64,000 bases of DNA from Olsenella uli (GTDB lineage Bacteria; Actinomycetota; Coriobacteriia; Coriobacteriales; Atopobiaceae). Below are positions 35,837 through 44,006 of the stretch, piece by piece. A model generated the notes under the pieces. The model saw only the letters and a list, made by a program, of their open reading frames with translations, did no database searches and was not told the DNA's origin. The stretch spans positions 186,001 to 250,000 of the forward strand of contig NZ_JACJJK010000002.1 in NCBI RefSeq assembly GCF_016899935.1, read 5' to 3'. The translations under genes were made by a program, and so were the position numbers. Positions within the stretch are counted from its first letter, which is position 1; each line of letters opens with the position of its first letter.

Positions 35837-36982
35837 ATGGACCTCTTCGACTATCTGGAGACCGCGCTGGAGAGCTTCGACGAGCGCCCGCTGGGCCCGG
35901 TGGACTCGGCGGCGCTCTCGCAGTTCTGCATGGTGCGCGGCGAGGGCGTCATCCCCGACGCGCTGTGGGACGGGGGTGCGCTCGATCGGCTGCGCGCCCG
36001 ACTGCGCCGGCCGACGCGCTTTTCCGACCTGCTGCGCGCCGAGCGCTTCGACGGGCTCTTCTGCGGCCTCGCGCCCGACGGGGTCAAACGCGAGCTGGCG
36101 GCGCTCGTGGCAAGCCCACGCTTCCGCGACCTGGAGCTGCGTGACTGCGCCTCGCGCTTCGACGAGGACGCGCACGTGCAGTTCTCGGCGACCGCCTTCG
36201 TGTGGCGCTCGCCCGCCGGCGCGGAGCGCGACTTTGCCTACGTGGGCTTTCGCGGCACCGACGACAGCTTCACCGGCTGGCGCGAGAACTTCGACATGGC
36301 CCTGGACCCGCCCGTCCCCGCTCAGCGCATGGCGGCCGACTACCTGCGCGCCGTTGCCCGTCGCCTGCCGCGGCGCCTCTACGTGGGCGGCCACTCCAAG
36401 GGCGGCAACCTCGCCACCTACGCGGCGCTGCGCGCTCCCGAGGAGGTGCGCTCGCACATCGTGCGCGTCTTTGACCACGACGGCCCCGGCTTCAAGGCGG
36501 GCTTCTTGGACGAGAAGGACTTCGAGCCCGTGCGCGACCTCGTCCATCGCACGGTACCCGAGGAATCCGTGGTCGGGATGCTCATGGACACGCCCGTCGA
36601 GCCGCACGTAGTTCGCAGCTCGGCGCGCGGCATCGAGCAGCACAGCGTCTTCACCTGGGAGGTGGACGGGAACGACTTCGCCTACGCCGACGCCCTGGCC
36701 CCGTCGGCCGTCTTCACGCACGACCTCATGGACACCTGGCTCGCGTCGCTCTCACCCGAGGAGACGCCGCGCGTGGTGGATGCCCTCTTCCGAGCGCTCG
36801 CGGCGTCCGGCGCACCAAGCGTGGGAGCCGTGATCTTCAGCGGGGCGGACGCGCCCGCGCTGCTCACGGAGGCCGCCCGCAACCTCGACCAGGAGTCGCG
36901 CGACGTGCTGCTCCCCGCGCTCGGCAAGCTCGCGGCGTCGGCGGCGCGCGCCGGGGCGAAGGGGCTCTCGGAGCTGTTCTAG
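35837..36982 (+). CDS. Mbeg1-like (DUF2974) alpha/beta hydrolase
   Basis: A 381-residue lipase-like protein. The nucleophile elbow GHSKGGNLATYAAL (about residue 180) and a preceding FRGTDDSFTGW oxyanion-type loop fit the DUF2974/Mbeg1-like family. No signal peptide is seen, so it is probably cytoplasmic. The ATG at 35837 follows AGAAAGG. The substrate is unknown. A strong bidirectional terminator follows. Confidence 0.85.
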   Translation: MDLFDYLETALESFDERPLGPVDSAALSQFCMVRGEGVIPDALWDGGALDRLRARLRRPTRFSDLLRAERFDGLFCGLAPDGVKRELAALVASPRFRDLELRDCASRFDEDAHVQFSATAFVWRSPAGAERDFAYVGFRGTDDSFTGWRENFDMALDPPVPAQRMAADYLRAVARRLPRRLYVGGHSKGGNLATYAALRAPEEVRSHIVRVFDHDGPGFKAGFLDEKDFEPVRDLVHRTVPEESVVGMLMDTPVEPHVVRSSARGIEQHSVFTWEVDGNDFAYADALAPSAVFTHDLMDTWLASLSPEETPRVVDALFRALAASGAPSVGAVIFSGADAPALLTEAARNLDQESRDVLLPALGKLAASAARAGAKGLSELF

Positions 36983-36998
36983 AGCCGGAGGACGAGAA

Positions 36999-37030
36999 GG
37001 GCGGGGCGCTCGTGATGAGCCGCCCCGCCC
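36999..37030. terminator. bidirectional terminator between convergent genes
   Basis: GGGCGGGGCGCTC pairs with GAGC-C-GCCCCGCCC across a 5-base loop, with one bulge, between the hydrolase and the acidic lipoprotein genes. Confidence 0.65.
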
Positions 37031-37054
37031 CGATTGACTCGCGTGCGCCGTCAG

Positions 37055-38020
37055 TTAGTCGTCATCGCGGTCGTCATCATCGTCCCAGTCGTCGTGGTCG
37101 TCATCGCGGTCGTCGTCATCGTCCCAGTCGTCGCGATCGTCCTGGTCGTCCCAGTCGTCGCGATCGTCATCCCAATCGTCCTGGGCATCGTCGCGATCGT
37201 CATCCCAGTCGTCCTGGGCATCGTCGCGATCGTCATCCCAGTCGTCGTCACGGTCATAGCGGTCATCGTGCCAGTCGTCCCAGGAGTCGCGTCCGGCCCA
37301 GTCGTCGTTCCCGTCGACGTCGGCCTCGAGAACCTTACCGGTCCTCGCGTCGACCTCGTACTCGTACTCAACGCCACCCGAGGTGAACTCAAGCTCGTAG
37401 ACACCGTCATCAAGCTCGTACTCATGGTCGTTGAACGACGCCTCGCTCAGGCCGAGCTGAGCGAGCACGATGTCCTTGGCGGCATCGATTCCAATGTAGC
37501 CGCGCTCATCGAGCTGCTCCGGGGCAACGGCAAGCGCGTCGGACTGCAGGCCAAAGCCGCCAACGGTCGAGCGAACGTCGCTCTCGATCCCCGCGAGGAA
37601 GTCGTCTCCGGGATACTCCGACCCCTGCTCGAGCTTGACGACGACGTTGCGGTCGTGGCCATCGATCGTCTGGTTGAAGTGTCCGGACTCGTAGATCTCG
37701 GTCACGAGCTCGGACACGACCTCGCGGCACTCCCGGCCCTCAAACCCGCTGTAGCCGTCCGCGATGCCCTTGCCCTCGTCGTTGACGCCCTCGACCTCGG
37801 TCACGAGGCCCTTCTCGTCATACTCGATCTCGATCTCGGGGTTGACGCTCAGGAGCAGAACGCCCGCCGCCCTCGTCGACGCCGTCTCCGCAGGCGCCCC
37901 CGTCGAAGTGGCCTGGGTCGCCTCCGGGGCGGCCCCGCACCCTCCCAGGGTTGCCACAAGGGCGGCGCCGACGGCCGCGGTCGCGATGATGCCCCTCATC
38001 TTCAGGCTCGTGGTCTTCAT
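37055..38020 (-). CDS. lipoprotein with RsgI-like and PepSY domains and an Asp-rich repeat tail
   Basis: A 321-residue lipoprotein (lipobox LGGC). Residues about 55-130 (SVNPEIEIEYDEKGLVTEVEG onward) match the extracytoplasmic domain of the neighbouring RsgI-like protein. A PepSY-like segment follows (ELEFTSGGVEYEYEVDARTGKV). The last ~70 residues are Asp/Trp/Arg repeats with an 11-residue unit DDWDDDRDDAQ, probably binding cations. AAGGAGG precedes the ATG at 38020. It is the third gene of a sigI-rsgI cluster, 101 bp after rsgI, and is a likely sensor or modulator of that system. Confidence 0.8.
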   Translation of the reverse strand: MKTTSLKMRGIIATAAVGAALVATLGGCGAAPEATQATSTGAPAETASTRAAGVLLLSVNPEIEIEYDEKGLVTEVEGVNDEGKGIADGYSGFEGRECREVVSELVTEIYESGHFNQTIDGHDRNVVVKLEQGSEYPGDDFLAGIESDVRSTVGGFGLQSDALAVAPEQLDERGYIGIDAAKDIVLAQLGLSEASFNDHEYELDDGVYELEFTSGGVEYEYEVDARTGKVLEADVDGNDDWAGRDSWDDWHDDRYDRDDDWDDDRDDAQDDWDDDRDDAQDDWDDDRDDWDDQDDRDDWDDDDDRDDDHDDWDDDDDRDDD

Positions 38021-38121
38021 GGTGTCCTCCTTGGTGGTTGAGCCCTTTTCTTGCCGTACGGTGAGAGGGTGCGGAGAGACCGTCTCAAAACCGGGGTCGC
38101 CCAATAACTTTTTTCTCCCGA

Positions 38122-38883
38122 CTAGTCATCGTCGTCATCGTCCCCGTCGTCATCATCGTCATCCCAGTCGTCATCGTCCCCGTCGTCATCGTCATCCCAG
38201 TCGTCGTCATAGCTGGGAGCGGGTTGTACGGGCGCGGGGGCGGGCGCCTCCGGAGCCTCCGCCTCCGGCGCGACCTGCTCCGGAGGCTCCTCAACGGGGT
38301 CCGCCTCGACAACCTCAGGCTCGGGGGCCACCGGCTGCTCCAGATGCACCTCAAGCTCGACGATGAGGCGGTCCTCCGTCGCGACGCGCCACTCCTCGTC
38401 ATCGGACTCGACGCTGATCTTGATCGTCCCGCCCGGCACGAGGCAGCCCTGATCCTTGGCCCGCAGCGCAAGGTCATCAGAGACCTCGTCAATCGGGCGC
38501 CCGTAGTACGAGAAGCCCTCGATGAGCTTCTCGCCATCCTCGTTCTCTCCCTCGATTCCAACGACTCGATCGAAGTGGTTGACGTCGATGCCCACCTCGG
38601 GATTGATGCTCATGTGAACCGTGCCGATGGGCGTCTGCCACACCGCAAAGCCACCGATGACGAGCGCGCACAGGCACGCAGCGGCCGCGAGCGCCGCAAC
38701 GAGCCCGCGCCGCGCCCTTCTCGGCCTCGCCTGCTCGAACGAAAGCACCTCGGCCTCGAGCATCACCACGTCGTCGAGCCTCTGCCCCACCTCGTAGCCG
38801 AGGTTGGGCACACGGGCAAACCTCCCCTGCTCGTCCAGGACCACGGCATAGGCCGGGCGGCACTCCATGACGAGATAGCTCAT
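38122..38883 (-). CDS. rsgI: RsgI-like membrane anti-sigma factor with acidic tail
   Basis: A 253-residue protein: an N-terminal RsgI_N-type cytoplasmic domain (AVVLDEQGRFARVPNLGYEVGQ), one membrane helix (about residues 60-80), the juxtamembrane RsgI domain (MSINPEVGIDVNHFDRVVGI), a Pro/Glu/Ala linker, and a terminal run of about 30 Asp/Trp/Gly residues. In clostridia RsgI holds SigI until its outer domain senses polysaccharide; here a poly-acidic tail replaces the carbohydrate-binding module. The start overlaps the sigma gene stop (ATGA). Confidence 0.82.
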   Translation of the reverse strand: MSYLVMECRPAYAVVLDEQGRFARVPNLGYEVGQRLDDVVMLEAEVLSFEQARPRRARRGLVAALAAAACLCALVIGGFAVWQTPIGTVHMSINPEVGIDVNHFDRVVGIEGENEDGEKLIEGFSYYGRPIDEVSDDLALRAKDQGCLVPGGTIKISVESDDEEWRVATEDRLIVELEVHLEQPVAPEPEVVEADPVEEPPEQVAPEAEAPEAPAPAPVQPAPSYDDDWDDDDDGDDDDWDDDDDDGDDDDDD

Positions 38884-39620
38884 CGCCCGTCACCCCCTGT
38901 CGGAACGATCTTTCGCAGGTGACCGCGAATGATCTCGAACCCGTTCGTGAAGGCGAGCAGAACGGCCACGAGATAGCGGCGATGCCGCTCGATCGTCTTC
39001 CGCTCCACCCCCGAGCTGCGAGAGAGCTCCGCCATCGGCAGCTTCTTCGTCCGCAGCAGGCGGTCGAGCAGCTCGGGGTTCCTGCGCGCGCAGTCGAGCA
39101 CGCGCCGGCACGCCTCGAACGTGCGCTGCTGCTTGGGGCAGTTCTCGGACACGTCGAGAAAGGTCAGGCCAAAGGACTCGAGCTCCGCGCCAAACTGGGC
39201 AATCTCGCGACGAGAGGCCTCGCGCGTCTGGCGCTCGCCGATCTCGTCCCGCTCGGAGGCGATGGTCTCCACGAGCGGACGTCCGTCCCCCTCGTCGCCG
39301 TCGGGGCGCCCCTCGTCGAGGGAAAGCACGTCGGCGTGGCGGCGCTCCCTGCGCGCAAAGTCCACGAGACGATTGCGCACGTTCATCGCCGCAAACGGCA
39401 GAAACGCGCCCCGCACCCGATCATATGAGAGCACTGCCTCGTGGAATGCGAACATGGCGATCCCCAGCTCGTCGTCTCTCCCCTGCTGCGGCGACCGCCC
39501 CATGAACTTTGCGGTCTCCGACCTGATGAACGGGAGGTAGTCGCGTACGAGGTCGTCTGCGTGGCGAGGATCCCGCTTTGCGGCAAGGACCCGAGTCACC
39601 AGATCCCCGTCTCGTCTCAT
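38880..39620 (-). CDS. sigI: SigI-like RNA polymerase sigma factor
   Basis: A 246-residue sigma-70-family protein of the SigI type. Region 2 is clear (DELGIAMFAFHEAVLSYD, then FLPFAAMNVRNRLVDFARRE). The C-terminal HTH is MAELSRSSGVERKTIERHRRY. The ATG at 39620 follows GGGGGC. It overlaps rsgI by 4 bp. The pair should form a signal-responsive regulon, probably autoregulated. Both this gene's leader and that of the acidic lipoprotein carry GCGACCCCG on the minus strand (39662-39670, 38092-38100), a possible shared promoter element. Confidence 0.82.
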   Translation of the reverse strand: MRRDGDLVTRVLAAKRDPRHADDLVRDYLPFIRSETAKFMGRSPQQGRDDELGIAMFAFHEAVLSYDRVRGAFLPFAAMNVRNRLVDFARRERRHADVLSLDEGRPDGDEGDGRPLVETIASERDEIGERQTREASRREIAQFGAELESFGLTFLDVSENCPKQQRTFEACRRVLDCARRNPELLDRLLRTKKLPMAELSRSSGVERKTIERHRRYLVAVLLAFTNGFEIIRGHLRKIVPTGGDGR

Positions 39621-39814
39621 CGTGCCCCCTGTGAAAGAATGCGCGCGACGTGCCCCGATTTCGGGGTCGCGGCGATGATTGCCTGAGCAACTCAGGTTAC
39701 CGACCGGCAACGGCCGGAATGTAAGCCACGCGTAAGAAACGGCGAGAGGCGTGCCGTCCCGTGAAAGGCGCACAATGGAAGGACGAGAAGAACCGTCCGC
39801 CCGAGGGGGTGCGC

Positions 39815-41683
39815 GTGCCCACGCCGCTCGACATACTGCGCCAGACCTTTGGCTACCAGGAGTTCCGCCCGCACCAGGCAGAGATCGTGGACGCCGCGCT
39901 CGCCGGGCGCGACGTGCTGGCCGTCATGCCCACCTCGGCGGGCAAGTCGATCTGCTACCAGGTGCCGGCGCTTGCGCTCGACGGCCTCACGATCGTGGTC
40001 TCCCCGCTCATCTCGCTCATGGCCGACCAGGTGGGGGCACTGCGCCAGATGGGCGTGGCCGCGAGCTACCTCAACTCCACGCTCTCGGCCGGCGAGCGGG
40101 CGAGCGTGCTCCACGGCGTCGCCTCCGGCGCGCTGCGCCTGCTCTACGTGGCGCCCGAGCGCCTCGACGACCCGGCCTTCGTGGAGACGGTGACCGCGCG
40201 CGGCGTGAGCCTGCTCGCCGTGGACGAGGCACACTGCATCTCGCAGTGGGGCAACGACTTCAGACCCAGCTACCAGCGAATCGTTGACTTCCTGGAGGCC
40301 CTTCCCGCGCGGCCGCCGGTGATGGCGCTCACGGCCACCGCCACCCGTGCCGTGCGCAGGGACATCCGCGAGGCGCTGGCGCTGCGGGACCCGCTCGAGG
40401 TCCTGGCCAGCTTTGACCGCCCCAACCTCTTCTTTGCCGTGGAGCGCCCGCGCGGGCGTGCCGAGAAGGACCGTGCGCTCGTGGCCTTCTGCCGTGAGCG
40501 CGCCGAGCGCTCCGGCATCGTCTACTGCTCGAGCCGGCGCGCGGTGGAGGAGGTCTGCGAGGCGCTGCGCGACGAGGGGCTGGCCGCCACGCGCTACCAC
40601 GCGGGCCTGCCCGCAGCCGAGCGCGAGCGCAACCAGGACGAATTTCTCTACGACCGCGCCCGCGTGATGGTGGCGACCAACGCCTTTGGCATGGGGATCG
40701 ACAAATCCAACGTGAGCTACGTGGTCCACTACAACCTGCCGCTCAGCCTGGAGAACTACTACCAGGAGGCGGGGCGCGCCGGCCGCGACGGCACGCGCGC
40801 CGAGTGCCTGCTGCTCTACTCCCCCGGCGACGTGCACACGGCCGAGTTCCTGCTCTCCCGGAGCGAGCCGCGCGAGGACCTCACGGAGGAGGAGCGCGCG
40901 ACCCTGGCCGAGCGCGACGCCGAGCGGCTGCGCCAGATGGTCTTCTACGCCACCACCACCGAGTGCCTGCGCGCCCACATCCTGCGCTACTTTGGCGAGG
41001 AGGCGCCCGCGTACTGCGGTGCCTGCGGCAACTGCCTCGCGGACTTTGAGGAGACGGACGCAACCGAGGACGCGCTCAAGGTGGTGAGCTGCGTGGCACG
41101 GATCGCCCAGCGCGGGCGGAGCGCCGGGGCCAGCATGGTCGTGGACGTGCTGCGCGGATCGCGCGGCGAGAAGGTGCGGCAGCGCGGCTTTGACACGCTC
41201 TCCACCTACGGCATCATGGCGGACGCGAGCGCCGCGCACGTGCGGGCTGTCCTGGACGAGCTGGTCTTTCGCGGCGTGCTCGCGCGCACGGGCGGGGACT
41301 ACCCGGTGATCGCGCTCACGGCGACCTCTGGCGCGTTCCTGCGGCGCGAGGCTCCTTGGGACGGCCCGTTCGTGCTCAAGGTCGCCCGGGGCAAGCCCAA
41401 GGCCCCGCGCGTGCCGGCGGCGCCGGCAAAGTCGCGCTCGGCGACCGACGTCAGCGAGCTGGACGCCGCCGGGCAGGAGCTCTACGCGCGCCTCGCGGCC
41501 CTGCGTGGCGAGCTCGCGCGCGAGCAGGGCGTGCCGGCATACTTCATCTTCTCCAACGCCACGCTGGTGGACATGTGCGCCAAGCGGCCGAGGACCGTCG
41601 ATGAGCTGCTCGGCGTCTCCGGCGTGGGCGCCAAGAAGGCCGAGCGCTACGCCGACGCGTTTCTCGCCGAGATCGCCCGGTGA
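39815..41683 (+). CDS. recQ: ATP-dependent DNA helicase RecQ
   Basis: A 622-residue RecQ helicase. Motif I is PTSAGKSICYQ, motif II is DEAHCISQWG, and motif VI lies in YYQEAGRAGRDG. A Zn-binding Cys cluster (CLRAHILRYFG, YCGACGNC), an RQC winged helix and a C-terminal HRDC domain (about the last 80 residues) follow. I chose GTG 39815 because GAGGGGG lies 5 bp before it; an alternative GTG is at 39761. CGAGAAGAAC sits 21 bp upstream. It acts in replication-fork repair and recombination. Confidence 0.93.
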   Translation: MPTPLDILRQTFGYQEFRPHQAEIVDAALAGRDVLAVMPTSAGKSICYQVPALALDGLTIVVSPLISLMADQVGALRQMGVAASYLNSTLSAGERASVLHGVASGALRLLYVAPERLDDPAFVETVTARGVSLLAVDEAHCISQWGNDFRPSYQRIVDFLEALPARPPVMALTATATRAVRRDIREALALRDPLEVLASFDRPNLFFAVERPRGRAEKDRALVAFCRERAERSGIVYCSSRRAVEEVCEALRDEGLAATRYHAGLPAAERERNQDEFLYDRARVMVATNAFGMGIDKSNVSYVVHYNLPLSLENYYQEAGRAGRDGTRAECLLLYSPGDVHTAEFLLSRSEPREDLTEEERATLAERDAERLRQMVFYATTTECLRAHILRYFGEEAPAYCGACGNCLADFEETDATEDALKVVSCVARIAQRGRSAGASMVVDVLRGSRGEKVRQRGFDTLSTYGIMADASAAHVRAVLDELVFRGVLARTGGDYPVIALTATSGAFLRREAPWDGPFVLKVARGKPKAPRVPAAPAKSRSATDVSELDAAGQELYARLAALRGELAREQGVPAYFIFSNATLVDMCAKRPRTVDELLGVSGVGAKKAERYADAFLAEIAR

Positions 41684-41711
41684 GCCAAAGGGACGGGTTC
41701 ATTTGTCTCAC
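41680..41711. repeat. REP-like palindrome, GGGACGGGTT type
   Basis: GTGAGCCAAA / TTTGTCTCAC arms with a GGGACGGGTTCA loop fill the convergent recQ/thpR junction and overlap both gene ends. Confidence 0.55.
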
Positions 41712-42232
41712 AGCGCCACGGTGTAGAGCGGCTTGTAGCGCGCTCCGTCGGGCCCGAGGATGCTGCGGAAGAGCGTGACGCGCCGGGCCTCGTCCGGCAG
41801 CGGGAAGGCGAGCTCGCCCAGGGCGCCGCGCGGCACGCGGGCCCGCCGCGCGAGCGTCACGTGCGGCAGGAAGTCCTTCTCGTCAGAGGCGAGGCCGCGC
41901 GCGGCGAGCTCCCCGCGCAGACGTCCCGCCAGGGCCGCGAGCTCGTCGGTCTTCTCGACCCCCAGCCAGAGCGTGGCATCGCGACCCCGGCCAAACGTGC
42001 CCAGCCCCGTGGCGCGCAGCCCGACCGGGCCCGCGCCGGCGCACGCCGCGTCCAGCGCGTCCATCGCGCCACGGACGCCCGTCTCGTCCAGTTCACCGAG
42101 AAATGCCAGCGTGAGATGGTGGCTCCCCTCGGCCACAAAGCGCCCCGGGCACGCGGCCGCCAGCCGTCGTGACAGCGCGGCAACCTCGTCCGCGAACGCC
42201 TCCGGCAGCTCCAGCGCGACGAACGCCCGCAT
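41708..42232 (-). CDS. thpR: RNA 2',3'-cyclic phosphodiesterase (2'-5' RNA ligase family)
   Basis: A 174-residue 2H phosphoesterase. Both HxTx motifs are present (HLTLAFLG at about residue 39 and HVTLARR at about residue 126). It hydrolyses 2',3'-cyclic phosphates on RNA ends; the physiological role is unclear. The ATG at 42232 is preceded by GGAGGGG. It is divergent from the Y-family polymerase. Confidence 0.92.
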   Translation of the reverse strand: MRAFVALELPEAFADEVAALSRRLAAACPGRFVAEGSHHLTLAFLGELDETGVRGAMDALDAACAGAGPVGLRATGLGTFGRGRDATLWLGVEKTDELAALAGRLRGELAARGLASDEKDFLPHVTLARRARVPRGALGELAFPLPDEARRVTLFRSILGPDGARYKPLYTVAL

Positions 42233-42295
42233 GACCCCTCCTCCCTGTTTGACCGAACATCTGTCCGGCCCCTCGGCTATCATGGTCCCATCACA

Positions 42296-42307
42296 GAACA
42301 GACGTTT
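42296..42307 (+). promoter_or_regulatory. candidate LexA (SOS) box
   Basis: GAAC-AGAC-GTTT, one base from the Gram-positive SOS consensus GAAC-N4-GTTC, lies 13 bp upstream of the polymerase start. A TATCAT (-10-like) occurs at about 42278 and a weaker GAACATCTGTCC at about 42255. Binding is inferred. Confidence 0.4.
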
Positions 42308-42319
42308 GTGAGGGGCATC

Positions 42320-43648
42320 GTGGATCGCGCGTATCTCTGCATAGACCTCAAGTGCTTCTACGCCTCGGTGGAGTGCGTGGACCGGGGAGAGGACCCGTTC
42401 GAGCATCGGCTCGTCGTGGCGGACCCGGACCGTGGCCGCACGACCATCTGCCTCGCCATCTCGCCGGCCATGAAGGCGCTCGGGGTGCGCAACCGCTGCC
42501 GCGTGTTCGAAATCCCGGAGGGCATCACGTACGAGATGGCCCGGCCGCGCATGCGGCGCTACATGGAGGTCTCCGCGGACATCTACAGTCTCTACCTGCG
42601 GTACTTCTCGCCCGAGGACATCCACGTCTACTCCGTGGACGAGGTCTTCATAGACGTGGCGCCCTACCTCGCGCTCTACGGGGCCACGCCGCGCGAGCTG
42701 GCGGAGCGCCTCGTTGCGATGGTGCGGCGCGAGACGGGCATCTGCGCCACGGCGGGCGTCGGCACCAACCTGTTCCTCGCCAAGGTCGCGCTGGACGTCA
42801 CGGCCAAGCACGCGGCGAACAACATCGGCGAGCTGGACGAGGAGCGCTACAAGTGCCTGATCTGGCCACATCGTCCGATCACGGACATCTGGGGCATTGG
42901 CCCGGGCATCGCGCGGCGGCTCGCGGCGATGGGCGCGCACGACATGGGCGGCGTGGCGCTGCTGCCCGAGCGGGCCCTCTACGACGAGTTCGGCGTCAAC
43001 GCGGAGCTGCTCATCGACCACGCGTGGGGCATCGAGCCCTGCACGATGGCCCAGATCCACGCCTACCGGCCGCGCGCGCACTCCGTGGGCTCGGGCCAGG
43101 TCCTCATGCGCGACTACACCTTCGAGGAGACGCGCGTGGTCCTGCGCGAGATGGTGGACGCCCTCGTGCTCGACCTCGTGGACAAGGGCCTGGTCTGCGG
43201 GCACATCTCGCTCTTCGTGGGCTACGCGCGCGAGCGGGGCGCGGCGGGCGATAAGGACGCGCCTGCGGAGACCTTCACGGGCGAGCACGGGACGCGCGTG
43301 GTGGGCCGGCGCGGCGAGGGCGCCAACGCGTCGCGCAAGCTCGCCGAGGCCACCTCGTCGCGCGAGGCGCTGATCGAGGCCTTTCTCGTCCTCCACGCCC
43401 AGATCGCGGACAAGAACCGCCCGGCGCGGCGCGTGAACATCGCGATGGGGGCGCTCGTGCCGGAGGAGTACGCGGAGCTCACGCTCTTCTCGGACCCTGC
43501 GGCGGACACGGCCGAGAAGAGCCTCGCGCGCGCCACACTGGCCGTGAAGCGTCGCTTTGGCAAGAACGCGCTGCTGCGCGGAACCAGCTACCGGCCCGCC
43601 GCGACCGGGCGGGAGCGCAACCAGCAGGTGGGAGGCCACCATGAGTAG
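42320..43648 (+). CDS. Y-family DNA polymerase (UmuC/DinB, UvrX-like)
   Basis: A 442-residue translesion polymerase. The catalytic palm is recognisable: CIDLKCFYASVEC at the start, YSVDEVFIDV (catalytic Asp-Glu), GVGTNLFLAKVA, and the HhH WGIGPGIARRL. Its little-finger region and the paired YolD-like gene indicate the UvrX/YqjW branch rather than canonical DinB. GTG 42320 has GAGGGG four bases before it. A probable LexA box precedes it, consistent with SOS induction. Confidence 0.9.
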   Translation: MDRAYLCIDLKCFYASVECVDRGEDPFEHRLVVADPDRGRTTICLAISPAMKALGVRNRCRVFEIPEGITYEMARPRMRRYMEVSADIYSLYLRYFSPEDIHVYSVDEVFIDVAPYLALYGATPRELAERLVAMVRRETGICATAGVGTNLFLAKVALDVTAKHAANNIGELDEERYKCLIWPHRPITDIWGIGPGIARRLAAMGAHDMGGVALLPERALYDEFGVNAELLIDHAWGIEPCTMAQIHAYRPRAHSVGSGQVLMRDYTFEETRVVLREMVDALVLDLVDKGLVCGHISLFVGYARERGAAGDKDAPAETFTGEHGTRVVGRRGEGANASRKLAEATSSREALIEAFLVLHAQIADKNRPARRVNIAMGALVPEEYAELTLFSDPAADTAEKSLARATLAVKRRFGKNALLRGTSYRPAATGRERNQQVGGHHE

Positions 43649-44006
43649 GGAGCCCGAGCCGCGCCGCCACGCCGACCGCGCGGCGCAGTTCATGCCGTTC
43701 GCGGCGCTGAGCGGCTATTACGACCTCGTCCGTGAGTGCGAGCGGGTAAGCGAGCCGCGCCGCGAGCCCTCCGAGGAGGAGGCGGGGCGCATCTCGTCCG
43801 AGCTCGCCGCCGTGCGCAAGGGCCGGCTCGTCCGCGTGACCCACTACGAGCGCGACGCCTATGTCACGACCGAGGGCATCGTGACCCGCGTCGACCCTGC
43901 GGCCCGCGAGCTCACGGTCGTGCGCACGCGCATCCGCTTCGACGACGTCTGGAGCGTGCGCCCGGGCGGGCCGCCCCAGCCAACCTTTGAAACCGGCCGG
44001 CCCTAG
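43641..44006 (+). CDS. YolD-like protein
   Basis: A 121-residue protein with the YolD-like motif DRAAQFMPFAALSGYYDL and a small beta-rich C-terminal part. YolD-like genes regularly follow Y-family polymerases in Gram-positive bacteria and phages; their role is not settled. It overlaps the polymerase gene by 8 bp, with GGAGG before its ATG. Its 3' end overlaps the convergent aminotransferase gene by 4 bp. Confidence 0.85.
   Translation: MSREPEPRRHADRAAQFMPFAALSGYYDLVRECERVSEPRREPSEEEAGRISSELAAVRKGRLVRVTHYERDAYVTTEGIVTRVDPAARELTVVRTRIRFDDVWSVRPGGPPQPTFETGRP

Noticed and set aside
42320-43648. Calling the Y-family polymerase canonical dinB
   Set aside because: The overlapping YolD-like gene and the sequence style fit the UvrX/UmuC-like branch; the symbol was left empty.
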